Shown: piece after piece, positions 51,395-59,979 of the stretch
How positions within the stretch are numbered: position 1 is the first letter of the stretch
How the letters are laid out: every line of letters starts with the position of its first letter
NCBI RefSeq assembly: GCF_014199615.1
Contig: NZ_JACHOB010000002.1
Span: 1 to 64,000 of the forward strand
From: Parvularcula dongshanensis
GTDB lineage: Bacteria; Pseudomonadota; Alphaproteobacteria; Caulobacterales; Parvularculaceae
DNA length: 64,000 bases
Direction: 5' to 3'
Position numbers and translations under genes: made by a program
Notes under the pieces: generated by a model
What the model was told of the DNA's origin: nothing
Seen by the model: only the letters and a program-made list of their open reading frames with translations
Database searches by the model: none

Positions 51395-52462
51395 ATGTCG
51401 AAGGAAGGGGCCGCGCCTGCCGGAGAAGAACGAGCGCCTTCGCCCGCGCATGCGCGCTTATTGCGCAAGCGCTCCGAGGGGCGGCCCGTCATCGGGGTGG
51501 CGCTCGGCTCGGGCGCAGCGCGGGGCTGGGCCCATGTCGGCGTCCTCGAAGCGCTCGACGAGCTTGGGGTCGAGGTCACGGTGCAGGCCGGCTGCTCGGT
51601 CGGCGCGCTCGTCAGCGCAGCGCGGCATCTGGGCATCTGGGAGGAGTTCCAGCGCTGGGCGGTCGGCATCGGCAGCTTCGCCTCCTGGTCGAGCTTCGCC
51701 TACGGCTTCGGTCGCGGCGGCCTCGTCGATCCCGGGCCGGCCTTCGAAGCGTTCCGCGAGCACGACCGGCTGATCGAGGACCTCGACCGGCCCTGGGGCG
51801 CGGTGGCGACGGACCTCGCGACGGGCCAGGAGGTCTGGCTGACGCGCGGTTCGGTCCTCGACGCCTGCCGGGCCTCGGCCGCGGTGCCGATGCTGCTCCA
51901 TGCCGCCCAGCACCAGGTCGGCGACAAGGTGCGCTGGCTGATCGACGGGGCGGCGACCAACCCCGTGCCGGTCAGCCTCGCCCGTGCCCTCGGCGCGGAC
52001 CGGGTGATCTCGGTGGACCTCAACACGACCGGGCGGGTGCTCGAACGCTTCGACCGGCCGACCGGCCGCGCCGTGGTGCCGGTTGAGATGCCGCACATTC
52101 CGGGCGAGACCATCATGCCCCGATCGGTCGCCGACTTCCTCAAGGGCACCAAGAACACGATCGACCGAGAACTCGCCATGATGAAGGCGAAGTCGGCCGC
52201 GCAGCCTCATTTCCTGGAGACGGTCGTCGCCACGCTGGACATCGTGCAGGCGCAACTTTCCGAGGCGCGGGCGCAGATCGAGGTGGCCGACGTGCGCATC
52301 ACACCCGACATGGCGGATTGCCCGCCGGGCGCCTTCGACCGCTTCGAGGACTACCGCGGGATCGGCTATGAGGCCACGATGGCCCTCAGCGACGAGATCG
52401 AGGCGCTCGTGAGTCCGGACGGCGCGGACTCTGCAGGGGCTGCGGACCGAGGGAGGCTTTGA
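51395..52462 (+). CDS. Patatin-like phospholipase (RssA/NTE type)
   Basis: Encodes 355 residues. The patatin fold shows the oxyanion loop GSGAARGWAHVGVL, the nucleophile Ser68 in GCSVG, and the catalytic Asp184 in DGAATNPVP, forming a Ser-Asp dyad. It should hydrolyse acyl esters of lipids. No signal peptide was seen, so it acts in the cytoplasm or at the inner membrane. Its stop overlaps the start of the following lipoprotein gene (TGATG). Confidence 0.92.
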   Translation: MSKEGAAPAGEERAPSPAHARLLRKRSEGRPVIGVALGSGAARGWAHVGVLEALDELGVEVTVQAGCSVGALVSAARHLGIWEEFQRWAVGIGSFASWSSFAYGFGRGGLVDPGPAFEAFREHDRLIEDLDRPWGAVATDLATGQEVWLTRGSVLDACRASAAVPMLLHAAQHQVGDKVRWLIDGAATNPVPVSLARALGADRVISVDLNTTGRVLERFDRPTGRAVVPVEMPHIPGETIMPRSVADFLKGTKNTIDRELAMMKAKSAAQPHFLETVVATLDIVQAQLSEARAQIEVADVRITPDMADCPPGAFDRFEDYRGIGYEATMALSDEIEALVSPDGADSAGAADRGRL

Positions 52463-52986
52463 TGCGAAACGAAGCAGGGCGGTGGCGACGGGCCCTCATC
52501 CTAGGCGCCCTGCTGCTGGCAGCCTGTGCTCAGTCCGAACCGGAGGATGAGCCTCTGAGCGAAGACGAGCCGCAGGCGGCGGAAGACGTGATCGTTCAGG
52601 ACCGCTTCACCGTCACGCGCAGCGAGTTCGGCCCCGAAGGGACGCTCTCCCGCCTCCTCGAGACCTTGGATCGGCGCGAGTTGACGGTCTTCGCGGTCAT
52701 CGACCACGCCGCGGCGGCGCAGAGCGTCGGCGCCGCCCTGCCCTTCGCCACGCTCGTGATCTTCGGAGATCCGGAGACAGCGACGCCCCTGATCGAGGCG
52801 GTACCGCTGATGGGGGCGGAACTGCCGCTTCGGGCCCTCGTCTACACGCGCGGCGAGGCGACCTACATCGCCATGACCGGCACCTCGAACCTGTCGAGGA
52901 CCTATCCCCTCTCCGACGAGGACCCGCTTCTCGGTCGGATCGGGCGCCTCGTTGCGGAGATCGCGGACGAAGTGACCCGCGCCTGA
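52462..52986 (+). CDS. DUF302-domain lipoprotein
   Basis: Encodes 174 residues. A lipobox LAAC puts the lipidated Cys near residue 22. An acidic linker is followed by a DUF302 domain with LLETLDRRELTVFAVIDHAAAAQSVG and ATLVIFGDPETATPLIEA. DUF302 domains are small alpha/beta folds of unknown activity. Translational coupling with the patatin gene suggests a shared envelope or lipid-related function, which is inference. Confidence 0.82.
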   Translation: MRNEAGRWRRALILGALLLAACAQSEPEDEPLSEDEPQAAEDVIVQDRFTVTRSEFGPEGTLSRLLETLDRRELTVFAVIDHAAAAQSVGAALPFATLVIFGDPETATPLIEAVPLMGAELPLRALVYTRGEATYIAMTGTSNLSRTYPLSDEDPLLGRIGRLVAEIADEVTRA

Positions 52987-53072
52987 GCCGCCTTCAGGGG
53001 TTCTTCGCGGTTCTTAAGCCCCTCTTCAGCTAGCCTTGTTACGCCCGCCTGGGCGCAGCGCAGGGCCGGGGC

Positions 53073-55370
53073 ATGCAGCGGAACGGACGAACGGACGCGA
53101 TCCTCGACCTGAGGAAGGACGGGCTCTTGGGCCGTCTCGTCCTGACCCTCGTCGGCGTCGTCACCGCGCTTACCGTGACCCTCTCCGTCGTCGATGCCTT
53201 CCGCGATACCCGCCAGCACGAAGCGCTCTTGCGCGAGCGGGCCGAGGCGGCAGCGCGGCTCTCCGCGACCGCGATCGAAGGCGCAGTCGGACGCGGCCAG
53301 GTCGATGCGGTTCCGGACATCCTGGCCGCCCTCGGCGACCGCAGCGACGAAAGGCGATTCCTGCACGTCGCAATCGGCGGACGGCACTTCGGCGAGCGGG
53401 CCTCCGCCCTTCCCGAAGCCGCAGCGCCGCTTCAAGCCCGGACGCTGCGGACCGGACGCGGAGAGATCGACGCGAAGCGCGGCGTCCTTCTGGTGCTGCC
53501 CCTGCGCGGTACGGCCGACGAGGTGATCGGCACCTTGACCCTTTACGACAGCGCGCCGCCCGTCATGCGGACGGCGCTCAAGTTCATGGCGCGGGACGCA
53601 GCGATCGGCCTGCCCTTCCTCGGGATCGCCCTCGTCGCCAGCATCATCATCGCCCGCTCCGTCTGCAGCCCGCTGCGGGCGCTCGCCCAAGCCGCGGAAC
53701 GCGTCGCGCGGGACGACTTCGATGCGGTGATCCCGCACGAAGGCTCCGTCGAGACGCGCGCGCTCGCCGCCTCCTTGGAGCGGATGGTCCGTGGACTGCA
53801 GGTGAGCCGGCTCAAGGCCGAGCGCGCCGCCAAGACGGCGAGCGAGGCGAGCCGGGCGAAGACGGACTTCCTCGCCAACATGAGCCATGAGATCCGTACG
53901 CCGATGAACGGCGTCATCGGCGTCGCCGAGCTGCTGCTCGAGACCGACCTCGACAAGGAGCAGCGAGAGCTCGCGAAGATCGTCGTCTCTTCGGGCAGCG
54001 CGCTGGTGACGATCATCAACGACATCCTCGACTTCTCCAAGATCGAAGCGGGCAAGATGACGATCGTACCCGAGCCCTTCGACCTGCGCGGCGCGGTGGA
54101 GGACGTGATCACCCTGCTGTCCAACCAAGCGCGCGAACGGGACATCACGCTCAAGCTCGAGTACGAGGCCGGCCTGCCCGAGCGCTTCGTCGGCGACGGC
54201 GGACGCGTACGGCAGATCGTGACGAACCTCGTCGGCAACGCGGTGAAGTTCACGGAGAGCGGCAGCGTCGTCGTCCGCATCGGCGGCACCGTGCAGGACG
54301 GCGCCGCCAGCCTGACCATGGAGGTCGAGGACACGGGCATCGGCATACCGGCCGCGGTCCAGGAGCGGATGTTCGAGAAGTTCGAGCAGGCCGACAACAC
54401 CGCCACCCGCCGCTACGCGGGCACGGGGATCGGTCTTTCCATCTGCCGCAGCCTGTCCGAGCTCATGGGCGGCACGATCGCGGTGCGCAGCGAGCTCGGC
54501 GCCGGGTCGTGCTTCACCGTGAAGCTGGTTCTACCCCTGGACGCCGAGGCGGAGGAGACGGACATGCCGAGCCTTCGCGGCATCGGCGTCCTGATCTTGG
54601 AGCCCGATCAGGCGTCTCGCCGCCGGGTCGCCGACCATGCGCGGCGCTGGGGCATGCGCGTCGTGACGGCGGCGGACGAGGGGGCGGCCCTGTCGAGCCT
54701 CGCATCGGGCTACAAGTTCGACCTCGCCCTTCTAGGCGGCGGTGCCGGCCTCGCGAGCGCCCTCAAGGCGGGCGGTTTCGACGGTCCGGTGGTGGGACTC
54801 GATGACGCGGACAGCCCCGCCTACGCGGCGCTCGTCAAGAAGCCCGTCCGCGCGAGCCACCTCATGGATGCGGTGGCGAACGTCCTCTACGAGCGCTCGG
54901 CGAAGCAGGCGCGCACGGCCGCGAAGCGCCTGCGGCGCGACCTGCCCCCCGGGCTCGACGTGCTCGTCGCCGAGGACAACGTCGTCAATCAGATGGTCCT
55001 GAAGACCATGCTGGCGGGGCTCGGCGCCGAGGTCCGGGTGGCGGCGAACGGCATCGAAGCGCTCTGCGAATGCGAGACGAAGCGGCCGGACGTCGTGGTC
55101 ATGGACGTCTCCATGCCGGAGATGGACGGCCTCGAAGCCACCCGCCGCATCCGCGCGGCGGAGGCCGAAGCCGGAACCCCGCCCCTGCCCATCATCGCGG
55201 CGACCGCCCACGTCATGGAAGAGGACAGGACCGCCTGCTTCGCCGCGGGCATGGACGCCGTCATCCACAAGCCTGTCCGCAAGAACGCGCTTCGCGACGT
55301 ACTCATCGCATGGACCGCGCCGTCCGAGGACGCGATGACGGGAACGGAGACGAGCGAAGCGCGCGCCTGA
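53073..55370 (+). CDS. Hybrid sensor histidine kinase with a degenerate receiver plus a true receiver
   Basis: Encodes 765 residues. A membrane helix near the N-terminus (about 22-42), a periplasmic region and a second helix (about 176-196) lead to a HAMP domain. HisKA has His272 in NMSHEIRTPMNG, and the HATPase has EDTGIGIP and GTGIGLSIC. Next comes a receiver-like domain without the phospho-Asp (FDLALLGGG at that place), then a complete receiver with Asp678 in VVMDVSMPEMDG. The architecture resembles BarA/GacS-like or cell-cycle hybrid kinases; the signal is unknown. Confidence 0.9.
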   Translation: MQRNGRTDAILDLRKDGLLGRLVLTLVGVVTALTVTLSVVDAFRDTRQHEALLRERAEAAARLSATAIEGAVGRGQVDAVPDILAALGDRSDERRFLHVAIGGRHFGERASALPEAAAPLQARTLRTGRGEIDAKRGVLLVLPLRGTADEVIGTLTLYDSAPPVMRTALKFMARDAAIGLPFLGIALVASIIIARSVCSPLRALAQAAERVARDDFDAVIPHEGSVETRALAASLERMVRGLQVSRLKAERAAKTASEASRAKTDFLANMSHEIRTPMNGVIGVAELLLETDLDKEQRELAKIVVSSGSALVTIINDILDFSKIEAGKMTIVPEPFDLRGAVEDVITLLSNQARERDITLKLEYEAGLPERFVGDGGRVRQIVTNLVGNAVKFTESGSVVVRIGGTVQDGAASLTMEVEDTGIGIPAAVQERMFEKFEQADNTATRRYAGTGIGLSICRSLSELMGGTIAVRSELGAGSCFTVKLVLPLDAEAEETDMPSLRGIGVLILEPDQASRRRVADHARRWGMRVVTAADEGAALSSLASGYKFDLALLGGGAGLASALKAGGFDGPVVGLDDADSPAYAALVKKPVRASHLMDAVANVLYERSAKQARTAAKRLRRDLPPGLDVLVAEDNVVNQMVLKTMLAGLGAEVRVAANGIEALCECETKRPDVVVMDVSMPEMDGLEATRRIRAAEAEAGTPPLPIIAATAHVMEEDRTACFAAGMDAVIHKPVRKNALRDVLIAWTAPSEDAMTGTETSEARA

Positions 55371-55435
55371 CTCTCTCGTAAGTCCATGAGCCGTCGCTTC
55401 CTTAATGTCTTGCCTTCGCCCATGATGGAACTTCC

Positions 55436-57304
55436 ATGAACCAGACCGACGACAACACGGCGCCGGAGAACGCGCCCGCCCCGCCGCACGCAGCGGCGCT
55501 GAGCGGCGTCGAGGCGGAGGCCGACACCGGGCCGCTCAGCGGGCGGGCCGTCCGGCGCCTTCGCGCCTACTTCTGGACGGCCGCGGGCTTCTCGGTTGTG
55601 GTCAACCTGCTCTTCCTCGTCTCTCCCATGTACATGCTGCAGGTCTACGACCGCGTCATGTCGTCGGGATCGATGGAGACCCTGATCTACCTGACCGGGA
55701 TCGCGGTCTTCCTGCTGCTGATCTACATGGCGGCCGATGCGGGCCGGAAGCGGGCGCTCACCCGCGCAGGACAGCTGCTCGGCGAGTGCCTCGATGGGGT
55801 CACGCTTCGCCGCGGGCTCGCCGCCGCGGCGATGCCCTCGGCGAAGACGGTGTCGGCGGTCGCGAACCTCTCGCGGGTGCAGGGCCTCCTGCTGCAAGGG
55901 ACGCTGGCACCGATCTTCGACGTGCCCTTCGCGCCGCTCTTCATCGGCATCCTCTTCCTGATCCACCCCGTGCTCGGCTGCATCGCGCTCATAGGCGCGC
56001 TCATCCTGCTCGGCCTCGCGGTGATGACCGACAGGCTGAGCCGCACGGCGGTCGAGGAGGCCGGCAAGCGCGATCAGCGGGCGCAGAACCACCTCAACCA
56101 CATGGTCCGGCAGCGCGCGGCGATCGTCTCGATGGGGATGACCGACCGCGCCGTCGGCCAGTGGCAGACCCTTCGCCGCGACGCGGTCGACCACAACCTT
56201 CGCGCGGGCGAGGCCGCGACCGTCCTGTCCTCCATGACGCGCTCGTTCCGGCAGATCCTTCAGATCGCGATCCTCGGCGGCGGCGCGGCGCTCTTCGTCT
56301 TCGGCGAGATCTCGCCGGGCACCGTGGTGGCGGGTTCGATCCTGATGGGCCGCGGCTTGGCGCCGATCGATCAGACCGTCGCGATCTGGCGGCAGGTGAT
56401 CCTTGGGCGGAAGGCCTGGCGGGAACTCGCCGAGTGGGTCGACGGACACGAAGCCTCCGACCTGCCGATGCACGTCGCCGCCGTCACGGCCCTGCCCCGG
56501 CCCGAACCGCAGCTCAAGTTCGAAGAGTTCGCCGTCGGCATTCCGGGCGCGGGCAAGCCGCTCCTGCCGCCGATGACGGTCGAGCTGAAACCCGGCGCGC
56601 TCATCGCCCTCCTCGGGCCTTCCGGCGCGGGCAAGACGTCCTTCCTTCAGTCCGTCGCAGGCGCCTGGGCGCCGCGGGCGGGCACGGTTCGCCTCGGCGG
56701 ACGCGACATGGCGGCCTGGGACGCGCGCGACCGGGGCCGCTACGTCGGCTACCTGCCGCAGCACGTCGAGCTTCTGACGGGGACGGTGCGCGAGAACATC
56801 GCCCGCTTCACCGACGCGGACCCGGAGGCCGTGTTCGACGCCGCGCGGCGCGTCGGCTGTCACGACATGATCCTTCGTCTGCCGCAGGCCTACGACACGC
56901 CGATCGGCGAGGGCGGCGTGCACCTCTCGGCGGGTCAGCGACAATCGGTCGGCCTCGCCCGCGCCTTCTTCGGCAGCCCGGCGCTGATCCTCCTCGACGA
57001 GCCGACCGCGCACCTCGACGCGAACCTAGCGGCGAACCTGATGGCGCGCTTCGCGGCCTACACGCGCGAAGCGCCGCAGAACCGCGGGGTGACCGCGATC
57101 ATCGCGACCCACGACCTCCGCCTCATCAACGCGGCCGACCAGGTCATGGTCATCCAGGATCGCAAGGTCGTGCTGACCCCGCGCGAGGAGTACCTCAAGA
57201 AGGTCTCGGACCTCCGCCGCAGCCGCGAGGCGCCGCAGCGGCCGAACCCCGCCGGAACCCCCATCACCGTGCCTGCCCCGGTCAAGCCGGAGGAAGCCTC
57301 GTGA
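55436..57304 (+). CDS. Type I secretion ABC transporter, fused permease/ATPase (PrtD-type)
   Basis: Encodes 622 residues. Six membrane helices occupy about residues 40-330. The ATPase half has Walker A GPSGAGKTS near residue 394, the signature LSAGQRQSVGLARA and Walker B ALILLDEPTAHLD. It lacks the N-terminal peptidase-like domain of bacteriocin exporters and matches the PrtD/AprD group that exports RTX proteases and other C-terminally tagged proteins. It overlaps the adaptor gene by GTGA. Confidence 0.93.
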   Translation: MNQTDDNTAPENAPAPPHAAALSGVEAEADTGPLSGRAVRRLRAYFWTAAGFSVVVNLLFLVSPMYMLQVYDRVMSSGSMETLIYLTGIAVFLLLIYMAADAGRKRALTRAGQLLGECLDGVTLRRGLAAAAMPSAKTVSAVANLSRVQGLLLQGTLAPIFDVPFAPLFIGILFLIHPVLGCIALIGALILLGLAVMTDRLSRTAVEEAGKRDQRAQNHLNHMVRQRAAIVSMGMTDRAVGQWQTLRRDAVDHNLRAGEAATVLSSMTRSFRQILQIAILGGGAALFVFGEISPGTVVAGSILMGRGLAPIDQTVAIWRQVILGRKAWRELAEWVDGHEASDLPMHVAAVTALPRPEPQLKFEEFAVGIPGAGKPLLPPMTVELKPGALIALLGPSGAGKTSFLQSVAGAWAPRAGTVRLGGRDMAAWDARDRGRYVGYLPQHVELLTGTVRENIARFTDADPEAVFDAARRVGCHDMILRLPQAYDTPIGEGGVHLSAGQRQSVGLARAFFGSPALILLDEPTAHLDANLAANLMARFAAYTREAPQNRGVTAIIATHDLRLINAADQVMVIQDRKVVLTPREEYLKKVSDLRRSREAPQRPNPAGTPITVPAPVKPEEAS

Positions 57305-58602
57305 CCGCGCCGCGCGGCCCCTTCGCCGACCGGACGATCCGCTACTCGATGCTGGCCTGCGCGCTGGGCTTCGGCGGCTTCATCTTTTGGAGCGCGGTCG
57401 CGCCGCTCGAAGAGGGCGTCACCGCCTCGGGCCAGGTCGTCGTCCGCGACGACCGCCAGCGCGTGCAGCACTACGAGGGCGGGATCATCCGTGAGCTGTA
57501 CGTCCGCGAGGGCCAGAGCGTCGAGGCAGGCGACGTCCTCCTCGAGCTCGAGCCGTTGCAGTCGCAGGCCTCGCGGGACGAGCTCGCGCAGGACCTTGCC
57601 ATCAACACGGCGAGCCTCGCGCGCCTCGCCGCCCTGCGCAGCGCCGGCGACGAACCCGACTTTTCGAGCCTCGGCGGGATCGGCCTGCCCGAGGGCGTGC
57701 GGGACGAGATCGAGGCCCGTCAGTCGACCCTGTTCGAGCAGCAGCGCGCCGCACGGGACGCCGAGATCGGCGTCCTACAGGCCCGCCGGGCGAGCCTCGT
57801 CGGCCGGGTCTCGGACCTTCGCGGGCAGATCGACGCGACCGAGAATGCCCTCGCGTCGGGACGCGAGGACCTGAAGCTCCGCCGCGAGCTTCTCGAGCAG
57901 CGCCTGGAGACGATCGGCAACGTCCAGCGGCTCTCCCGCGAGGTCGCTAGCCTCGCAGGCGAGCTTTCCAGGCTCGCGGGCGCCCGGAACGAGGCGCAAG
58001 GCGCCATCGCGGAGACGGACGATCAGATCGCCGAGGCACGCGCCCGCTTCTTGGAACAGACCGGCCGAGAGGTCGTCGAGGCGCAGAGCCGCGCCCTCGC
58101 CGCCCGCGAGCGTCTGCGCGGAACCGAGGACCGGCTCGCCCGCACGACGATCAAGGCGCCGATCGCGGGCGCCGTCCTGAACCTCGCCGTGTCGACCGTC
58201 GGCGGGGTCGTCCGGCAGGGCGAGCCGATCATGGAGATCGTGCCGCGGGACAGCGCGCTGATCGCGTCGATCCGCCTCTCCCCGACGGACCGGGACTCCG
58301 TGACGGCCGGCCAGTCGGTCGAAGCACAACTCACGGCCTACAAGTCGTTCCGTGCCCCCCGCCTGCCCGGCGAGGTGGTCGGCGTCTCCGCCGACCTCGT
58401 GGAGGATCCGGTGACGCGTACGCATTACTACGAGGCCCGGGTGGTGCTCGACGCCTCGCATCTCGACCCCGCCGCGCGCATCGAGGTCCTTCCCGGCATG
58501 CCCGTCGAGGCCTTCATCGCCTCGGGCCGCTCGCGCACCTTCCTCGACTACGTCTTCGAGCCGATCCGGGCGACCATGTCGCGCGGCTCCCGGATGAACT
58601 GA
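57301..58602 (+). CDS. HlyD-family membrane fusion protein of the type I secretion system
   Basis: Encodes 433 residues. One N-terminal membrane helix (about 14-36) is followed by a lipoyl half-motif (QHYEGGIIRELYVREGQSVE). A long coiled coil (about 90-280) precedes the second lipoyl half (IKAPIAGAVLNL) and a beta-barrel domain. It bridges the ABC transporter and TolC across the periplasm. The start is GTG overlapping the transporter stop. Confidence 0.93.
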   Translation: MTAPRGPFADRTIRYSMLACALGFGGFIFWSAVAPLEEGVTASGQVVVRDDRQRVQHYEGGIIRELYVREGQSVEAGDVLLELEPLQSQASRDELAQDLAINTASLARLAALRSAGDEPDFSSLGGIGLPEGVRDEIEARQSTLFEQQRAARDAEIGVLQARRASLVGRVSDLRGQIDATENALASGREDLKLRRELLEQRLETIGNVQRLSREVASLAGELSRLAGARNEAQGAIAETDDQIAEARARFLEQTGREVVEAQSRALAARERLRGTEDRLARTTIKAPIAGAVLNLAVSTVGGVVRQGEPIMEIVPRDSALIASIRLSPTDRDSVTAGQSVEAQLTAYKSFRAPRLPGEVVGVSADLVEDPVTRTHYYEARVVLDASHLDPAARIEVLPGMPVEAFIASGRSRTFLDYVFEPIRATMSRGSRMN

Positions 58603-58609
58603 CGAGCGG

Positions 58610-59896
58610 ATGATGCGGAAGCTGTTGCTCGCCTCGGCGACGTGCGCCCTGTGCCTGCCCTTGCCGGCGGGCGCGCAGCAATGTCTGGGCTTCGGGACCG
58701 CCCTGACCGAGACGCTGAGCCGGGATCCCCGCATCGACGGCGCAGAGGCGAGCCGCGAGCAGGCGCTCGCCGGCGCCCTCGCGAGCTACTCGCAGAACCT
58801 GCCGCAGGTGAGCCTGTTCGGTCAGGCAGGGCTCGGGAACACCCTCCCGCTCGATCGGACGCGGGACGACCAGGTCGGCGTGCAGGTCACGCAGGATCTC
58901 TTCACCTTCGGTCAGAGGAGCGCGAGCCAGGCCGCCGCGAAGGCGCAGCTCGAAGCGGCGCGGCACGGGGTCGACCAGACACGCATCGACGTCGCCGAAG
59001 GAGTGGCGCTCGCCTACATCGACGTCCTTCGTGCCCAGCGCATCCTGCAGCTGACCGAGGAGCAGGCGGAGAGCTACGGCCGCGACGCCGACGCGGCCGC
59101 GGAACGCCTGTCGAGGCAGGTGATCACCCTGACGGACGCCGCGCAGATCCGCGCGCGCTACGCCGTCGCCCGGTCGGACACGCTGAACGCGCGCGTCGAA
59201 GCGGACGGCGCGCTCGTCCGCCTCTCCGTCCTGACGGGACGCGAAGTGCCCTGCGTCGAGGGGGAAAGCGCGACCGGCATGCTGGACCGGCAGGCCGAGG
59301 AGACGCTGGCGCTCTCGCCCGTCGCCGCGACGGACAGGGCGATGGACCGGTCCTTCGCCCTGCGTCAGGCGCGCTCGACCGTCCGGGCCGCGACGGCCCG
59401 CCTCGACGAGGCGCGGCGCGCGCACTTGCCGACGATCTCGGCGAACGCCTTCGCGCTCTACCAGGACGACCCGGGCTTCGGTCAGGACCAGCAGGAGGCG
59501 CGGATCGGCTTCGCGCTGCGTCAGGACCTCTACACGGGCGGGCGCAACCGGGCCCGCAGCCTCGATGCCCGAGCGCGCCTGCGCGGCGCCAAGGCCGACG
59601 AGGACCTGCAAAGGCTGATCGTGGAGGACGCCGTCCGCCGGGCGCTCTCCGAAGCGCAGGTGACGCTCAACGTCGGCGAGACCCTGCTCGAGGCGAGCGT
59701 CGACGCGCGCACTCAACTTCGCGCGACCGAGATCGAGTATGAGCGCGGCACCAAGACCTTGACCGACCTCGTCCTCGCCAACGAGACCTATTACGGCGCG
59801 GTCCGGCAGGAGACGAATGCGCGCTTCGCCTACTACTCGGCGCTCGTTCGCCTCTACGCGGCCATGGGCATTCTGGTCGATCCTGTCATCGAGTGA
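58610..59896 (+). CDS. TolC-family outer-membrane efflux/secretion channel
   Basis: Encodes 428 residues. A signal peptide (about 1-22, AGA-Q) is followed by the two-fold repeated TolC helices and strands. Diagnostic stretches are FTFGQRSASQAAAKAQLEAAR and, in the second repeat, QDLYTGGRNRARSLDARARL. A terminal YERGTKTLTDLVLANETYY is typical. It is the third gene of the secretion operon, 7 bases after the adaptor, so the exporter is complete. Confidence 0.93.
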   Translation: MMRKLLLASATCALCLPLPAGAQQCLGFGTALTETLSRDPRIDGAEASREQALAGALASYSQNLPQVSLFGQAGLGNTLPLDRTRDDQVGVQVTQDLFTFGQRSASQAAAKAQLEAARHGVDQTRIDVAEGVALAYIDVLRAQRILQLTEEQAESYGRDADAAAERLSRQVITLTDAAQIRARYAVARSDTLNARVEADGALVRLSVLTGREVPCVEGESATGMLDRQAEETLALSPVAATDRAMDRSFALRQARSTVRAATARLDEARRAHLPTISANAFALYQDDPGFGQDQQEARIGFALRQDLYTGGRNRARSLDARARLRGAKADEDLQRLIVEDAVRRALSEAQVTLNVGETLLEASVDARTQLRATEIEYERGTKTLTDLVLANETYYGAVRQETNARFAYYSALVRLYAAMGILVDPVIE

Positions 59897-59909
59897 TGCA
59901 GCGCATAGG

Positions 59910-59934
59910 GCTGCCCCCCGTTGCACGGGGCGGC
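59910..59934 (+). terminator. Possible hairpin after the secretion operon
   Basis: A GC-rich stem (GCTGCCCC/GGGGCGGC with a small bulge) lies 13 bases after the tolC-type stop. There is no T-tract, so support is weak. Confidence 0.35.
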
Positions 59935-59979
59935 CGCGTCCTGCACACCCGCCCCGAACGTTAAAGTTTCGGAGCCGCC

